This document shows, piece after piece, positions 48,531-58,240 of a stretch of DNA of 64,000 bases. The DNA lies in NCBI GenBank assembly GCA_014382365.1, contig JACNJW010000054.1, positions 41,078 to 105,077 on the forward strand, given 5' to 3'. The stretch is from SAR324 cluster bacterium (GTDB taxonomy: Bacteria > SAR324 > NAC60-12). The notes beneath the pieces are model-generated. The model was not told the origin of the DNA and searched no databases. It saw only the letters and a list, made by a program, of their open reading frames with translations. How positions within the stretch are numbered: the first letter of the stretch is position 1; every line of letters begins with the position of its first letter. The position numbers were made by a program, and so were the translations under genes.

Positions 48531-50558
48531 ATGCTCGAATCATTGATACATCATTACTGCATCTATTTCCGTGATAACCGCATGGAATATGGCTGGATTG
48601 AAGGTTTGCAAAAGAACAAACTGATTGTCAACCCTGTACATGGAAAAAACCAATTCCTGCCGGAAAATCGTATCGCTTTCAGCTGGAGTGACAAAAAAAT
48701 ACCAGACAATTCAGTTCAGGCACATGACGCTCTTGCATTGCATTTGAATAATGCAGATCAATTCAAGCAAAATTGTGAACTGGAAACCATGCATTCACTG
48801 CTTGAAGCTGAGCGTGATTATTCATTGGATGAGCTTGCATCAGATTTCCTCGATGATCCCGATAATCAAATCAGCAAACTTGGTTTATTCCTGTCCCTTC
48901 GTGATGATCATTACTGGTTCAAGCACAATAGAAATTTAACTTATACTCCCCGAACGACTGAAGAATTGGAAGTACTGCAAATTCAACTTGCTCGTCAACA
49001 TGAGCGTCAAAAAAGGGCCGAGAATATTCAAAAATGGATCCATCAACTAGAATCAGGACTTTGGAATGCAGAAACTAATATCTCTGCAGAACAAAATATT
49101 TTGCTCGATCAATTGCTGAATTTGTTGGCCGAAGGTGTAGAATCCCCGTTTTGGAAAGAATTTTCTTCACAACTGGAATGGGGTAATTATTTAGGACTTG
49201 CTGAAGAAAATTCACTAAAACGCTGGCTGGCCAGTGCAGGAGTTCCCATTTCGCCCGGTAGATTAACATTACTCCGAGCCAAAGTCAGGGAATATTTTCC
49301 TGAAAATGTACTTGCAGAAACTGCTCGCCTTAAAAAGTATCCTCAGCAAACAATAGAAATTATCGGTGATCAAATCCCAACCTTTACAATTGATGCAGAA
49401 AAAACTCTCGATTATGATGATGCATTTTCTGTTTTTGAATGGAGCAATGGAGGCCTGTTAATTGCGGTTCATATCACTGACTTGAGCTTTGCAGTTCATT
49501 CCGAAGAACCTCTATTCAAAGAGGCAGAAGCAAGGCTATCCTCTGTCTATTCTCTTGAAAAAACTATCAGCATGTTTCCTGAAGTTCTTGCAAATGACAC
49601 TTTTTCACTGAGAGCGGGTGAAAATAGGACCGTTCTTAGTTTTTACTTTCAACTGTCAGGTAACGGAGATTTCAAATTAATGGATGTGGCCAACAAGGTT
49701 ATTTGTGTTCAGGACAATTTAAGTTATGAGCGTGCAGATCAACTCATTGAAAAAGGGAATGAATTTTGGAGACTACTACATAATTTTTGCCTCCGTGCTC
49801 AAGAACAACGCATTGAAAAAGGTGCACTAAATCTAGCTAGAAAAGAATTCGGTTTTGATATCAGTGACCCAAAAAATATCAGCATTAAACCACTGAATAG
49901 AAACAGTCCTGCTAACAGAATAATTGAAGAGTTGGCAATAGCTGTGAACAGGGAAACTGCCCGTTTATTTCACGATGCAGATTTTCCTGGAATTTACAGG
50001 ACTCAATCCGCTTATGAACTAATTAAGGAAGTTGATGAGGGTCAACCTGTTTCGCTGGAAAACATTAGAATTGAGCCCGCCAGACTGACTACCGTTTGCG
50101 GTGAACATTACGGTTTGGGTTGTGACTATTACATGCAGGTAACTTCTCCGATCAGGAGATTTGTAGACCTGATCACTCAGCAACAATTAAAAAATCTGAT
50201 CAACAAAAAAGAACCACTTTTCAGTACAGAAGATATGATGCACTGGGCTGAAGATATAACTGTCCGTCAAAAAAAATATAACCGTGCTGAAAAGGATATT
50301 ATTAAATATTGGAAACTCCGTTATCTACAACAACACCTGGGAGAACTTTTTGAAGCAAAAATCAGAAAAATAAATTCTAATAATACTACAGATATTTTGC
50401 TGTTAGATTTGGATCTAATTATCCAGGCAACAGGATTGAAGGAACAGACAGAGACTGAACTACTATTATTGAAAATATTGGAGGTTAGCATTGGTCCGAA
50501 CAGAATTGTGGTTCAAACACAAACTACAAGTACTGAATCAAGTGTTCATCGACTGTAA
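48531..50558 (+). CDS. RNB-domain exoribonuclease (RNase II-like)
   Basis: A 675-residue protein. The catalytic signature IDAEKTLDYDDAFSVF (about residues 285-300) has the conserved Asp residues that bind the two Mg2+ ions, and AHDALALHLNN and VTSPIRRFVDLITQQQL (about 540-555) are further RNB-family blocks. The N-terminal 250 residues replace typical cold-shock domains. The C terminus has a short beta-rich S1-like part. It degrades single-stranded RNA 3'-5'. RNase R-type basic tails are absent, so the RNase II-like group is the better fit. Confidence 0.8.
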   Translation: MLESLIHHYCIYFRDNRMEYGWIEGLQKNKLIVNPVHGKNQFLPENRIAFSWSDKKIPDNSVQAHDALALHLNNADQFKQNCELETMHSLLEAERDYSLDELASDFLDDPDNQISKLGLFLSLRDDHYWFKHNRNLTYTPRTTEELEVLQIQLARQHERQKRAENIQKWIHQLESGLWNAETNISAEQNILLDQLLNLLAEGVESPFWKEFSSQLEWGNYLGLAEENSLKRWLASAGVPISPGRLTLLRAKVREYFPENVLAETARLKKYPQQTIEIIGDQIPTFTIDAEKTLDYDDAFSVFEWSNGGLLIAVHITDLSFAVHSEEPLFKEAEARLSSVYSLEKTISMFPEVLANDTFSLRAGENRTVLSFYFQLSGNGDFKLMDVANKVICVQDNLSYERADQLIEKGNEFWRLLHNFCLRAQEQRIEKGALNLARKEFGFDISDPKNISIKPLNRNSPANRIIEELAIAVNRETARLFHDADFPGIYRTQSAYELIKEVDEGQPVSLENIRIEPARLTTVCGEHYGLGCDYYMQVTSPIRRFVDLITQQQLKNLINKKEPLFSTEDMMHWAEDITVRQKKYNRAEKDIIKYWKLRYLQQHLGELFEAKIRKINSNNTTDILLLDLDLIIQATGLKEQTETELLLLKILEVSIGPNRIVVQTQTTSTESSVHRL

Positions 50559-50574
50559 ATCCTCAGCCAGCTTT

Positions 50575-51582
50575 TCAGGTCAGCATTTCGTCTTCCACCG
50601 GCGGTTCGTAGAACAATTCTTCAACGTTGATTGCCTTGTGGCCTTTATAAGAACCTTGAAAACCGCTAAATTTCTTAACTCCATTTACATCAATTGAAAT
50701 AGGATCCTTGGTTTCATGCTCCAAGTATAAAACATCACCCTTTTCTAAATTCAAAAATTCTCGAACAGAAATATCCATTTCACCAAGTTTTGCAATTAAC
50801 TCCACATCTACTTTTTGCAGATTTTGCTTGAAACGGTTACTCCAGGTGTTATCTTTTTCGTCTTGTTCACTTTGAAAACCGGCATTCAGTTTGGTTCTAA
50901 TTGGTTCAATCATTGAGTAAGGAACACACACGGTAATTGACATTGGCGCCCTCCCTAATTCGATATCAAAAGTAACCACTACCACAATTTCACTATGAGG
51001 TACAATTGAGACAAATTGTGGATTGACTTCAGTCCGTGAATAATTTACCTGAACCGGAAATACGGGTCGCCAAGAAGTTTGTAAATCTTCAAGACCACTT
51101 ATTATTACCCTTTTTATCATCCGAGATTCAATTTCAGTAAAATCCCGACCTTCAGCTTTGGTTTCCATGTCGCCACTTCCACCAAAAAACATTTCAACCA
51201 GTGTAAAAACTAATCTGGTTTCAAAAACTATCATGGCATTCCCGCGCAATGGTGTCATCCGGAAGAGATTCATTGAGGTAGGAACCGGCAGAGTTTTAAT
51301 ATACTCACCAAATTTAATCAACTCTGTGTAACGAACACTGATGTCCACAACCTTTCTCAAAGCATTTGATAGCGTTAAACGGAAGAGGCGAACAAAACGA
51401 TCATGTATTATTTCCAGAGTCGGCATACGACCTCGAATGATACGGTCCTGAGCAGTCAGGTCAAAGGATACGACCTCCTCGGGATCATACTCATCATCCT
51501 CTTCTTCTTCACTAACGACATCATCACCTGCTACTCCCTGCAACAGTGCATCAACCTCGTCCTGTGACAAAACTGAACCCAT
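50575..51582 (-). CDS. fliM: Flagellar motor switch protein FliM
   Basis: A 335-residue switch protein. The N-terminal MGSVLSQDEVDALLQGVAG is the CheY-P binding peptide, followed by an acidic linker. The middle FliM domain spans about residues 45-235 (DRIIRGRMPTLEIIHDRFVRLFR...). The C-terminal SpoA domain (about 250-325) contains ELIAKLGEMDISVREFLNLEKGDVL. It forms the C ring with FliN and FliG and sets rotation direction. It is isolated from other chemotaxis/motor genes and from the flagellin array 15 kb away. Confidence 0.95.
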   Translation of the reverse strand: MGSVLSQDEVDALLQGVAGDDVVSEEEEDDEYDPEEVVSFDLTAQDRIIRGRMPTLEIIHDRFVRLFRLTLSNALRKVVDISVRYTELIKFGEYIKTLPVPTSMNLFRMTPLRGNAMIVFETRLVFTLVEMFFGGSGDMETKAEGRDFTEIESRMIKRVIISGLEDLQTSWRPVFPVQVNYSRTEVNPQFVSIVPHSEIVVVVTFDIELGRAPMSITVCVPYSMIEPIRTKLNAGFQSEQDEKDNTWSNRFKQNLQKVDVELIAKLGEMDISVREFLNLEKGDVLYLEHETKDPISIDVNGVKKFSGFQGSYKGHKAINVEELFYEPPVEDEMLT

Positions 51583-51622
51583 GTTTGCCTTTAATTTAGT
51601 TTATGAATAAATAATTTATGAG

Positions 51623-51652
51623 ATGGCAGTTTTTTTTGCTCAAAACTGCCAT
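51623..51652 (-). terminator. Hairpin between gltA and fliM
   Basis: ATGGCAGTTTT (51623-51633) and AAAACTGCCAT (51642-51652) form a perfect 11-base-pair stem with an 8-base loop, 62 bases past the gltA stop and 41 bases before the fliM start on the shared strand. There is no clean T tract after it on the minus strand, so it may end gltA transcripts partially or stabilise the fliM leader. Confidence 0.5.
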
Positions 51653-51713
51653 GACTGACTATGCAAATAGTGTTCAACTAATTTCCTTTCTCAAAGTGTA
51701 TGCCAGCTGACTC

Positions 51714-53006
51714 TCAATTTCGTTCTACTGCAGGCACAAAACCGCGTTTAGTCTGTCCTGTAAATAACTGACGCGGACGGGCAATTTTTTGTTTGGGATC
51801 TTCGTGCATTTCTTTCCACTGTGCAATCCACCCTGGCACACGTCCCAAGGCAAACATAACCGTAAACATGTTAAGTGGAATACCAATTGTTCGATAGATG
51901 ATTCCGGTGTAGAAATCTAAGGTAGGATAAAGTTTGCGTTCAATAAAGTAATCGTCATTTAAAGCAGTAGCTTCCAATTCTATGGCTATTTCCAGCAGTG
52001 GATCATTAATCCCCAATTTTTTCAGTAAACTGTCACACGTATTTTTGAGGATCCTGGCACGTGGATCAAAGTTTTTGTATACCCTGTGGCCAAAACCCAT
52101 CAGGCGGAATTCGGAATTCTGATTTTTAGCCATTTCAATATATTTTGAAATTCCGCCACCATCTTCTAGTATATTCTGTAGCATCTGCACAACTTGCTGA
52201 TTAGCGCCACCATGTAAAGGCCCCCACAACGCCAATATCCCTGAAGCAACGGACGCATAAACATTAGCCCTGCTGCTTCCGACTACTCGTACTGTTGATG
52301 CACTGCAATTTTGCTCGTGATCTGCGTGCAAAATCAGCAGTAACTCCAGAGCCTGCACAATTTCAGGGTTCATTTCGTAGGGTTCTGCTGGAACTGAAAA
52401 CATCATGTTCAAGAAGTTTTCACAATATGAAAGATCATCTCTGGGATAAACAAATGGTTGTCCAGCACTTTTTTTGTATGAAAATGCTGCTATAGTACTT
52501 ATTTTTGCAATCAAACGGGCTGAATTAATCTCTAACTCCTCCAAAGAGGCTCGTCCTGAGGCTTCAGCATAGTAAGCAGAAAGAGATGACACCATTGCAG
52601 AAAGAATCACCATTGGATGCGCATTCTGAGAAAATCCTTCAAAGAAATGTCTCATATCCTCATGAATCATCGCATGTCCGTTGATTCGATCAGAAAAATT
52701 ATTAAGTTGTTCTTTTTTTGGCAATTCACCATTTATCAATAAATATGCAACTTCAATAAAAGTTGAATTTTCTGCTAACTCCTCAATTGGATATCCACGA
52801 AATTGTAATACTCCTTTCTCGCCATCCAGATAGGTGATTCCACTTTCACATGAGCCTGTATTGACAAAACCAGGATCCAAAGTGATGTACCCGGTTTTAG
52901 AACGCAACTCTGAAATGTCTATCGCTTTTTCCTTTTCTGTTCCTGTTAACACCTGAAGATCCAAAGACTGGCCGTCAGGTAGTAGAAGTTTTGCCGTGTC
53001 TGACAT
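51714..53006 (-). CDS. gltA: Citrate synthase
   Basis: A 430-residue enzyme of the GltA (type II, hexameric-like) length. The N-terminal region has the GSCESGITYLDGEKGVLQFRGYPIEELAE segment. Catalytic His residues appear in LHGGANQQVVQML and MGFGHRVYKNFDPRA, and the Asp in LYPTLDFYTGIIY. It condenses acetyl-CoA and oxaloacetate. It precedes fliM, with argF 41 bases upstream. Confidence 0.95.
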   Translation of the reverse strand: MSDTAKLLLPDGQSLDLQVLTGTEKEKAIDISELRSKTGYITLDPGFVNTGSCESGITYLDGEKGVLQFRGYPIEELAENSTFIEVAYLLINGELPKKEQLNNFSDRINGHAMIHEDMRHFFEGFSQNAHPMVILSAMVSSLSAYYAEASGRASLEELEINSARLIAKISTIAAFSYKKSAGQPFVYPRDDLSYCENFLNMMFSVPAEPYEMNPEIVQALELLLILHADHEQNCSASTVRVVGSSRANVYASVASGILALWGPLHGGANQQVVQMLQNILEDGGGISKYIEMAKNQNSEFRLMGFGHRVYKNFDPRARILKNTCDSLLKKLGINDPLLEIAIELEATALNDDYFIERKLYPTLDFYTGIIYRTIGIPLNMFTVMFALGRVPGWIAQWKEMHEDPKQKIARPRQLFTGQTKRGFVPAVERN

Positions 53007-53047
53007 CTTAATATTTTTAGTTGAATGTTGAAAAAATCAAAACGAAC

Positions 53048-53965
53048 TTAGCGCCATTGTTCCAGTTGTGTGAGTATGGCTTTTTGTGCGTGAAGTCTAT
53101 TCTCTGCCTGATCAAAAACTACAGACTGTGGCCCTTCAATAACTTCATCAGTAATTTCCTTACCTCGTTCCGCAGGCAGGCAATGCAATATAAGAGCATC
53201 TTTTTCTGCATATTGTAAGAGGCTTGAATTAATTTGATACTCTTGTAATACTCTCTCTCTTTCCGACAGTTTGTCCTTTTCGCCCATACTGGCCCAGACA
53301 TCTGTGTATAGTACTTCAGCTCCTTCAACAGCCTCTGCAGCAGAGTGTGTGACTTTTATTGTAGAAAGACCAATATCCTGTATTTTTCGTACCAGTTCCA
53401 TATCCGGAAGAGTTTCTGGAGCAGTAGCTATACGTAAATCGAGAGGAATTCTAGCAGCTATATTTAACCATGAATTTGTCATGTTGTTGCTGTCTCCAAC
53501 GTAGGTAATGCGGACGTTATCGATTCTTCCCAACTTTTCTTTGATGGTCAGCATGTCTGACATCACCTGACATGGATGGTTGAAATCAGTAAGCATATTG
53601 ACAACAGGAACAGTAGCATGTTTTGCCAGATCCAGTACCAGTTGGTGTGAAAATGTGCGAATCAATATTCCATCAACATAACGCGACATAACACGTGCAA
53701 CATCGCTGACAGTTTCTCTTTCACCAATTTTAAAATCCTGTTCAGACAGAACTATAGACGTTCCACCAAGTTGGGCGATTCCAACTTCAAAAGAAAGGCG
53801 AGTGCGTAAAGAAGGCTTATGAAAAAAAAGGCCGAAAGTTCTGTTTTGTAGTAACTGCGGACACTTACCGGCTTTTGTTTGTTGTTTCAACTCAACCGCC
53901 AAGTTGAGATTATCTCGAATTTCTTCACTGGTCCAATCGAGAATTGAAATAAAATCTCGTTTCAT
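53048..53965 (-). CDS. argF: Ornithine carbamoyltransferase
   Basis: About 305 residues starting MKRDFISILDWTSEEI; a nine-codon longer frame to 53992 exists but the shorter start fits the family. Carbamoyl phosphate is bound by the KPSLRTRLSFEVG block (SxRTR; the usual Thr of STRTR is Leu here). HPCQVMSD and HCLPAERGKEITDEV complete the site. It makes citrulline in arginine synthesis. Other arginine genes are not nearby. It shares a strand with gltA. Confidence 0.93.
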   Translation of the reverse strand: MKRDFISILDWTSEEIRDNLNLAVELKQQTKAGKCPQLLQNRTFGLFFHKPSLRTRLSFEVGIAQLGGTSIVLSEQDFKIGERETVSDVARVMSRYVDGILIRTFSHQLVLDLAKHATVPVVNMLTDFNHPCQVMSDMLTIKEKLGRIDNVRITYVGDSNNMTNSWLNIAARIPLDLRIATAPETLPDMELVRKIQDIGLSTIKVTHSAAEAVEGAEVLYTDVWASMGEKDKLSERERVLQEYQINSSLLQYAEKDALILHCLPAERGKEITDEVIEGPQSVVFDQAENRLHAQKAILTQLEQWR

Positions 53966-54067
53966 TTTACTTAAAAATAAGGGTTTAAACAAATATTAAT
54001 TGCTTCTATACGAAAAGATCGTTAGCATGGATTCTAACATTTTGCTAACAACATGTTAAGAGGAATC

Positions 54068-54169
54068 ATGCATGAAATGAATATTCTGGTTACAGTTGCA
54101 GTAATTGCAGGCCTGTATATCTCAATCTTTCTCGTTGCAGAGAAGGTTTTTATGAAAGACAACGATTGA
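54068..54169 (+). CDS. Small membrane protein (33 aa) coupled to the following lipoprotein gene
   Basis: A 33-codon frame starting MHEMNILVTVAVIAGLYI, with one hydrophobic helix and a charged C terminus (KVFMKDND). AAGAGGA sits just upstream, with short spacing to this ATG and better spacing to a Met three codons later. Its TGA stop overlaps the TTG start of the lipoprotein gene (TTGA), a hallmark of translational coupling. An inverted repeat (GTTAGCA 54021-54027, TGCTAAC 54043-54049) lies upstream. Function unknown. Confidence 0.6.
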   Translation: MHEMNILVTVAVIAGLYISIFLVAEKVFMKDND

Positions 54170-54924
54170 GTCTCATTCGAACTTTGAGACTTGTCTATCC
54201 TGTTATTATCAGCATTCTGTGGCTATCAGGGTGCTCTTCCATTACCGCTCCAGACATTTCCGGACTGCAGTCCACAGAATTAAGTCAACTGAATCAGTCA
54301 AAAGGTAATTATTACGGTTCCGGCAGAATTTTTTTCAAAAATCCGGATGCAAAACATAGTGGTGAACTTGAAATCCAAGTTGCTGCTGAATCAGAATTAA
54401 GGCTGAGTATTTATACTCCACTTGTCGGCTCATTAATATACGAGTTACGAGCCAACACAGAAAAATTTTTACTACTCAATTTTCAGGAAAACAACTATGT
54501 TCTGGAAGCTAACACCAGCAAAGTAAGACAAACCTGGCTTGGCATGGATTTAAGCCTGACTGAGCTAAAGTGGTTACTACTTGGACGTTTGCCTGAAAAT
54601 GATAAATCCTGGCAGCGTCAAGTACTACCTGCTGGAGAGTTACTGCTTATTCAGGGAACAGTTGAAATACGCCTAGAATTTAATTCGGCAGGTCAGATCG
54701 TTTCCATGATTAAATCACTGAACGGTGTTCAGGAGTACCGTGCCCAAATCCCACTCTACCAAAAACATGCTGGAATACTTCTTCCCAGAAAAATCAGTAT
54801 CGTGGATTACACTGGTAACAATCAGTGGTTGATGCTGATCAGTGAAATTCTAGCTCCATCTAAAATGAAGAACTTGGAATACAGCCAACCGGCGGGAATG
54901 CAACGTCTCTTCAGGAATCAATAA
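54166..54924 (+). CDS. Outer-membrane-type lipoprotein
   Basis: A 252-residue protein with a lipobox LWLSGCSS (Cys about residue 23) after a hydrophobic helix, so it is a lipoprotein. The mature part alternates beta strands in the manner of LolB/DUF4292-like proteins, but identity to either is not certain. It uses a TTG start overlapping the preceding 33-residue reading frame. Its stop overlaps the opposite-strand phosphoesterase by 14 bases. If LolB-like, it would accept lipoproteins at the outer membrane; this is a guess from shape. Confidence 0.6.
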   Translation: MSLIRTLRLVYPVIISILWLSGCSSITAPDISGLQSTELSQLNQSKGNYYGSGRIFFKNPDAKHSGELEIQVAAESELRLSIYTPLVGSLIYELRANTEKFLLLNFQENNYVLEANTSKVRQTWLGMDLSLTELKWLLLGRLPENDKSWQRQVLPAGELLLIQGTVEIRLEFNSAGQIVSMIKSLNGVQEYRAQIPLYQKHAGILLPRKISIVDYTGNNQWLMLISEILAPSKMKNLEYSQPAGMQRLFRNQ

Positions 54925-55696
54925 GTTTTTTCAGTGAACCCTTATGAAAATGTAAAAGATCTGATTCACCACTCAAGTTGACTCTGAGCAAAGTCCTTTG
55001 CGAAAGCCAGTCCGGAAGCACCCTCAAAACACTCGGGCATCCGGAGACTTTTATTTCCCGGTCAAGGTGAAAATGTCCTACAAAATACTGATCTACCTCC
55101 GGAAGTACTTTTGCTGCAAATTCCTGAATTTCATTTTCCGGAAAATGAATTTTATATTCTTTGTTCGTCTCAACCAAAACTGCTTCAATCCGCTCAACCA
55201 CCCAACGTGCCACTGGCCCTGGCATAATACCAAACAAAAACTCCAGTACAGGATTGTGTGTAAAAGCTTTCCAACGTAAATATTGACGATCATGATAGTT
55301 CAGTGTGTCACCATGAATAAATCCAAAACGCTTTTCACCCCAGTTTAGAAACCAATCACTGTGATGTAATTCAGTAAATGGTAGCAGTTTCTGCCATTTC
55401 TCAGTATATTTTGCTGGCAACAACATTTCTCTGTTACCGGCAATAAAAACGACATTGCAGCCTCTTGCTTTCAATTTCGCGAAGCCTCTTAAGACATCAC
55501 GATGCAGTGCAGTCCAGAATTTTGGAGGTGCAAGCCATATTTTAAAAAGATCACCTAAAAATACCACAGTCTGTGGATTTTCTAATTTTGACAACATTTC
55601 CACAAATTCTGCGGCAGGAGCAATTTCCCCATCTAAGTGCGAGTCTGTAATAATATACAATAACTTCTCTGAAACAGGTTCATTCTCAACAGACAT
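54911..55696 (-). CDS. LpxH-type UDP-2,3-diacylglucosamine diphosphatase-like phosphoesterase
   Basis: A metallophosphoesterase of about 261 residues from MSVENEPVSEK, with AGAGGA upstream. A longer in-frame hydrophobic extension to 55762 is possible but probably untranslated. Metal motifs are TDSHLDG (about 17-23), FLGDLFKIW, AGNREML, IHGDTLN and VGHFHLDRE. The GDLF...IHGDT order and size fit the LpxH/YbbF group, which cleaves UDP-diacylglucosamine in lipid A synthesis. The first motif is DxH as usual. Confidence 0.75.
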   Translation of the reverse strand: MSVENEPVSEKLLYIITDSHLDGEIAPAAEFVEMLSKLENPQTVVFLGDLFKIWLAPPKFWTALHRDVLRGFAKLKARGCNVVFIAGNREMLLPAKYTEKWQKLLPFTELHHSDWFLNWGEKRFGFIHGDTLNYHDRQYLRWKAFTHNPVLEFLFGIMPGPVARWVVERIEAVLVETNKEYKIHFPENEIQEFAAKVLPEVDQYFVGHFHLDREIKVSGCPSVLRVLPDWLSQRTLLRVNLSGESDLLHFHKGSLKKLIDS

Positions 55697-55865
55697 TTTT
55701 TTAAAATCCTCTCTAATTAAAACAGCTAGTAATACAATTATTTTTAGAATTTTTATTATCACACATGAAACAATCTACTGGTTTTTTGCTAAAATTAAAA
55801 GTATAATACACGGGTTTTGTCTATCTCATAATCATTCATGAAATATCTAAAGTAAACAGGTAAAG

Positions 55866-56666
55866 ATGCGTTTAATCATAGTTGGCGGTGGGAATATGGG
55901 TGGTGCCATACTTCTGGCTTTGGTAAACACAAAAGCTCTTCCTGCCGAAAATATTTTGTTAATTGAGTCTGATCAAAAAAAACGCAACAAGTTGAGTTCT
56001 GCAACAGGTTGTAAATCTCAAGCAGAATTCAACGAAAATGTACGTAGTTACGACGTGCTCTTACTGGCTGTAAAACCACAGGGAGCAACGCCGGCAATGG
56101 AACTTCTTGCTCAGTGGATTATGCCAAAGCAGCTTGTTGTATCTGTAATGGCAGGTATTTCTCTTCAAACTATGTATAAGGCCTTAAGACAGAAAAAATT
56201 AGTCCGTGTTATGCCTAATATACCGACATTGATTACTGAAGGAATGAGTGTCTTTTTTGCCTCAGAAGAGGTAGACACAAAAGGTCGTGACTGGATAATG
56301 ACTCTTTTTTCCTCCTGCGGTACCTGTTTGGAAGCAAAAGATGAAAATGCAATAGATGCAGCAACTGCTATTTCCGGCAGTGGTCCAGGGTATTTATTTT
56401 ATTTTGCTGAACAGATGACTAACTCAGCAAAAGCACTTGGTTTTTCAGATAATGATGCGCAACTTCTGGTACAAAAAACGATTCGTGGTGCAACGCTCCT
56501 CTGGGAATCACAGCAGGTTTCGCCGGAAACACTTAGGTTGCAGGTTTCATCACCTGGAGGTACAACTTTAGCTGCACTTAATCATTTTCATGCAAACAAG
56601 GTTGGTGCTTCAATTCAGGCTGGAATCCGAGAGGCTTATCAGAGAGCAAAAGAACTTTCTTCATAA
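55866..56666 (+). CDS. proC: Pyrroline-5-carboxylate reductase
   Basis: A 266-residue Rossmann-fold enzyme. The N-terminal IIVGGGNMGGAILLAL binds NAD(P). VRVMPNIPTLITEGMSVFF and the C-terminal signature AISGSGPGYLFYFAEQM followed by SSPGGTTLAALNHF are diagnostic. It makes proline from pyrroline-5-carboxylate. AGGTAA precedes the ATG. It begins a plus-strand pair with purA (30-base gap). Confidence 0.93.
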   Translation: MRLIIVGGGNMGGAILLALVNTKALPAENILLIESDQKKRNKLSSATGCKSQAEFNENVRSYDVLLLAVKPQGATPAMELLAQWIMPKQLVVSVMAGISLQTMYKALRQKKLVRVMPNIPTLITEGMSVFFASEEVDTKGRDWIMTLFSSCGTCLEAKDENAIDAATAISGSGPGYLFYFAEQMTNSAKALGFSDNDAQLLVQKTIRGATLLWESQQVSPETLRLQVSSPGGTTLAALNHFHANKVGASIQAGIREAYQRAKELSS

Positions 56667-56696
56667 TTTTTTAATACTTCATTACAAAAAACAAAT

Positions 56697-57989
56697 ATGG
56701 CATGTGTAATTATTGTTGGTACCCAGTGGGGTGACGAGGGTAAAGGTAAAATAGTTGACTTACTTACAGAACGTGCAGATGCAGTTGTACGTTATCAGGG
56801 TGGTAATAATGCCGGACATACGGTGATGTTTGGCCAGGATACTTTCGTTTTACACTTGCTGCCTTCCGGGATATTGCGTAAAACGATCTCAATTCTTGGT
56901 AATGGAGTTGTCGTTGATTTAGCAGAACTAATCAAGGAGATCAACGAGTTAGAGCAAATGGATATTGCTGTAGCAAATTATCTACATATCAGTGACCGTG
57001 CACAACTGGTAATGCCCTGGCACAAAACATTTGATCGTCTGCGTGAAGAGCAAAAGGGACGAAATAAAATTGGCACTACCGGTCGAGGTATTGGTCCTGC
57101 CTATGAAGACAAGGTTGGACGTTCCGGTATAAGAGTTGGAGATTTGCTTGAAACAGAACAATTCAAAAACCGTCTTGCTGAAATAGTTGCAGAAAAGAAT
57201 AAATTACTTGCATCATATTTCAAGGCAGATGAACCGCCTTTTTCTGCAGCAGACATATTTTCAGAATTTGAAGCTTATCTGAATATTCTTAGACCTTACA
57301 TTCGTGATACTCCACTACTTGTAAACCAGTTAATTGAGGATGATAAAAATATTTTGTTTGAAGGTGCACAGGGCACATTTTTGGATGTAGACCATGGAAC
57401 CTATCCCTTTGTCACCTCTTCTAACACTTTAGCAGGAGGAGCTTGCGCCGGTGCCGGAATCGGACCCACACGCATAACCTGCGTACTGGGTATTGTTAAG
57501 GCCTACACAACTAGAGTTGGCAGTGGACCCTTCCCAACAGAACTATTGGATAATGATGGAGAACTCCTTCAGTCAGAGGGGCATGAGTTTGGTGCTACAA
57601 CTGGACGTCCCAGAAGATGTGGCTGGTTTGATGCATTACTTGTTCGGCAAGCTGTCAGGCTCAACGGAATTACCAGCATATCGCTGATGAAACTGGACGT
57701 GCTGGATAAATTTAAAACCCTCAAAATCGCAGTGGCCTATCGTTTGTCGAATGGTGAAGTTACAGAAGACCTGCCAAGATCTTTGGAGAACGTTACTCCG
57801 ATTTATGAGGAAATGTCTGGTTGGAATTGCAAGACTGCTGGCACAACTTCTTACAAACAGCTTCCAACAAAAATGTTGGCTTATCTTGAACGTATAACTG
57901 AATTGGTGGGAGCACCGGTCGCTATTATCTCAACTGGGCCTAAACGGGAAGAGACTATCGTACTGAATCCTGATCAGTTCTGGTTCTGA
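56697..57989 (+). CDS. purA: Adenylosuccinate synthetase
   Basis: A 430-residue enzyme. IIVGTQWGDEGKGKIVDLL is the GTP-binding Asp/Lys motif, GNNAGHTV and TTGRGIGPAYEDKVGRSGIR are the IMP pocket, and EGAQGTFLDVDHGTYPFVTSSNT is complete. It catalyses the first AMP-specific step of purine synthesis. Length and motifs are standard. Confidence 0.95.
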   Translation: MACVIIVGTQWGDEGKGKIVDLLTERADAVVRYQGGNNAGHTVMFGQDTFVLHLLPSGILRKTISILGNGVVVDLAELIKEINELEQMDIAVANYLHISDRAQLVMPWHKTFDRLREEQKGRNKIGTTGRGIGPAYEDKVGRSGIRVGDLLETEQFKNRLAEIVAEKNKLLASYFKADEPPFSAADIFSEFEAYLNILRPYIRDTPLLVNQLIEDDKNILFEGAQGTFLDVDHGTYPFVTSSNTLAGGACAGAGIGPTRITCVLGIVKAYTTRVGSGPFPTELLDNDGELLQSEGHEFGATTGRPRRCGWFDALLVRQAVRLNGITSISLMKLDVLDKFKTLKIAVAYRLSNGEVTEDLPRSLENVTPIYEEMSGWNCKTAGTTSYKQLPTKMLAYLERITELVGAPVAIISTGPKREETIVLNPDQFWF

Positions 57990-58015
57990 AATCATATTTT
58001 CCAGAGTATGAAAAC

Positions 58016-58240
58016 ATGTTCAAACGAATATTTGCACTGTGTCTAGTAGCATTTGCAGCATATTATGCAGGTGCAAATGGACTGACATTTACTAACATAA
58101 ATGAATGGTTTGCAGACAATGATGTACTGCAGAATTTAAAGGCAGTACTCAATAAAATATTTGAATTGGCAGAAGAACAACAAATTGCTGAAAAAGCAGG
58201 AGGAGTCATTGAATCCCTGAAAGAAAAAGTTTCTAACTAA
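58016..58240 (+). CDS. Small exported or membrane-anchored protein (74 aa)
   Basis: A hydrophobic N terminus (MFKRIFALCLVAFAAYYAG) is followed by a short helical, acidic region (about residues 45-70, AVLNKIFELAEEQQ). It follows purA by 26 bases, so it may be co-transcribed, and its end overlaps the opposite-strand murF stop by eight bases. No family is recognised. Confidence 0.65.
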   Translation: MFKRIFALCLVAFAAYYAGANGLTFTNINEWFADNDVLQNLKAVLNKIFELAEEQQIAEKAGGVIESLKEKVSN

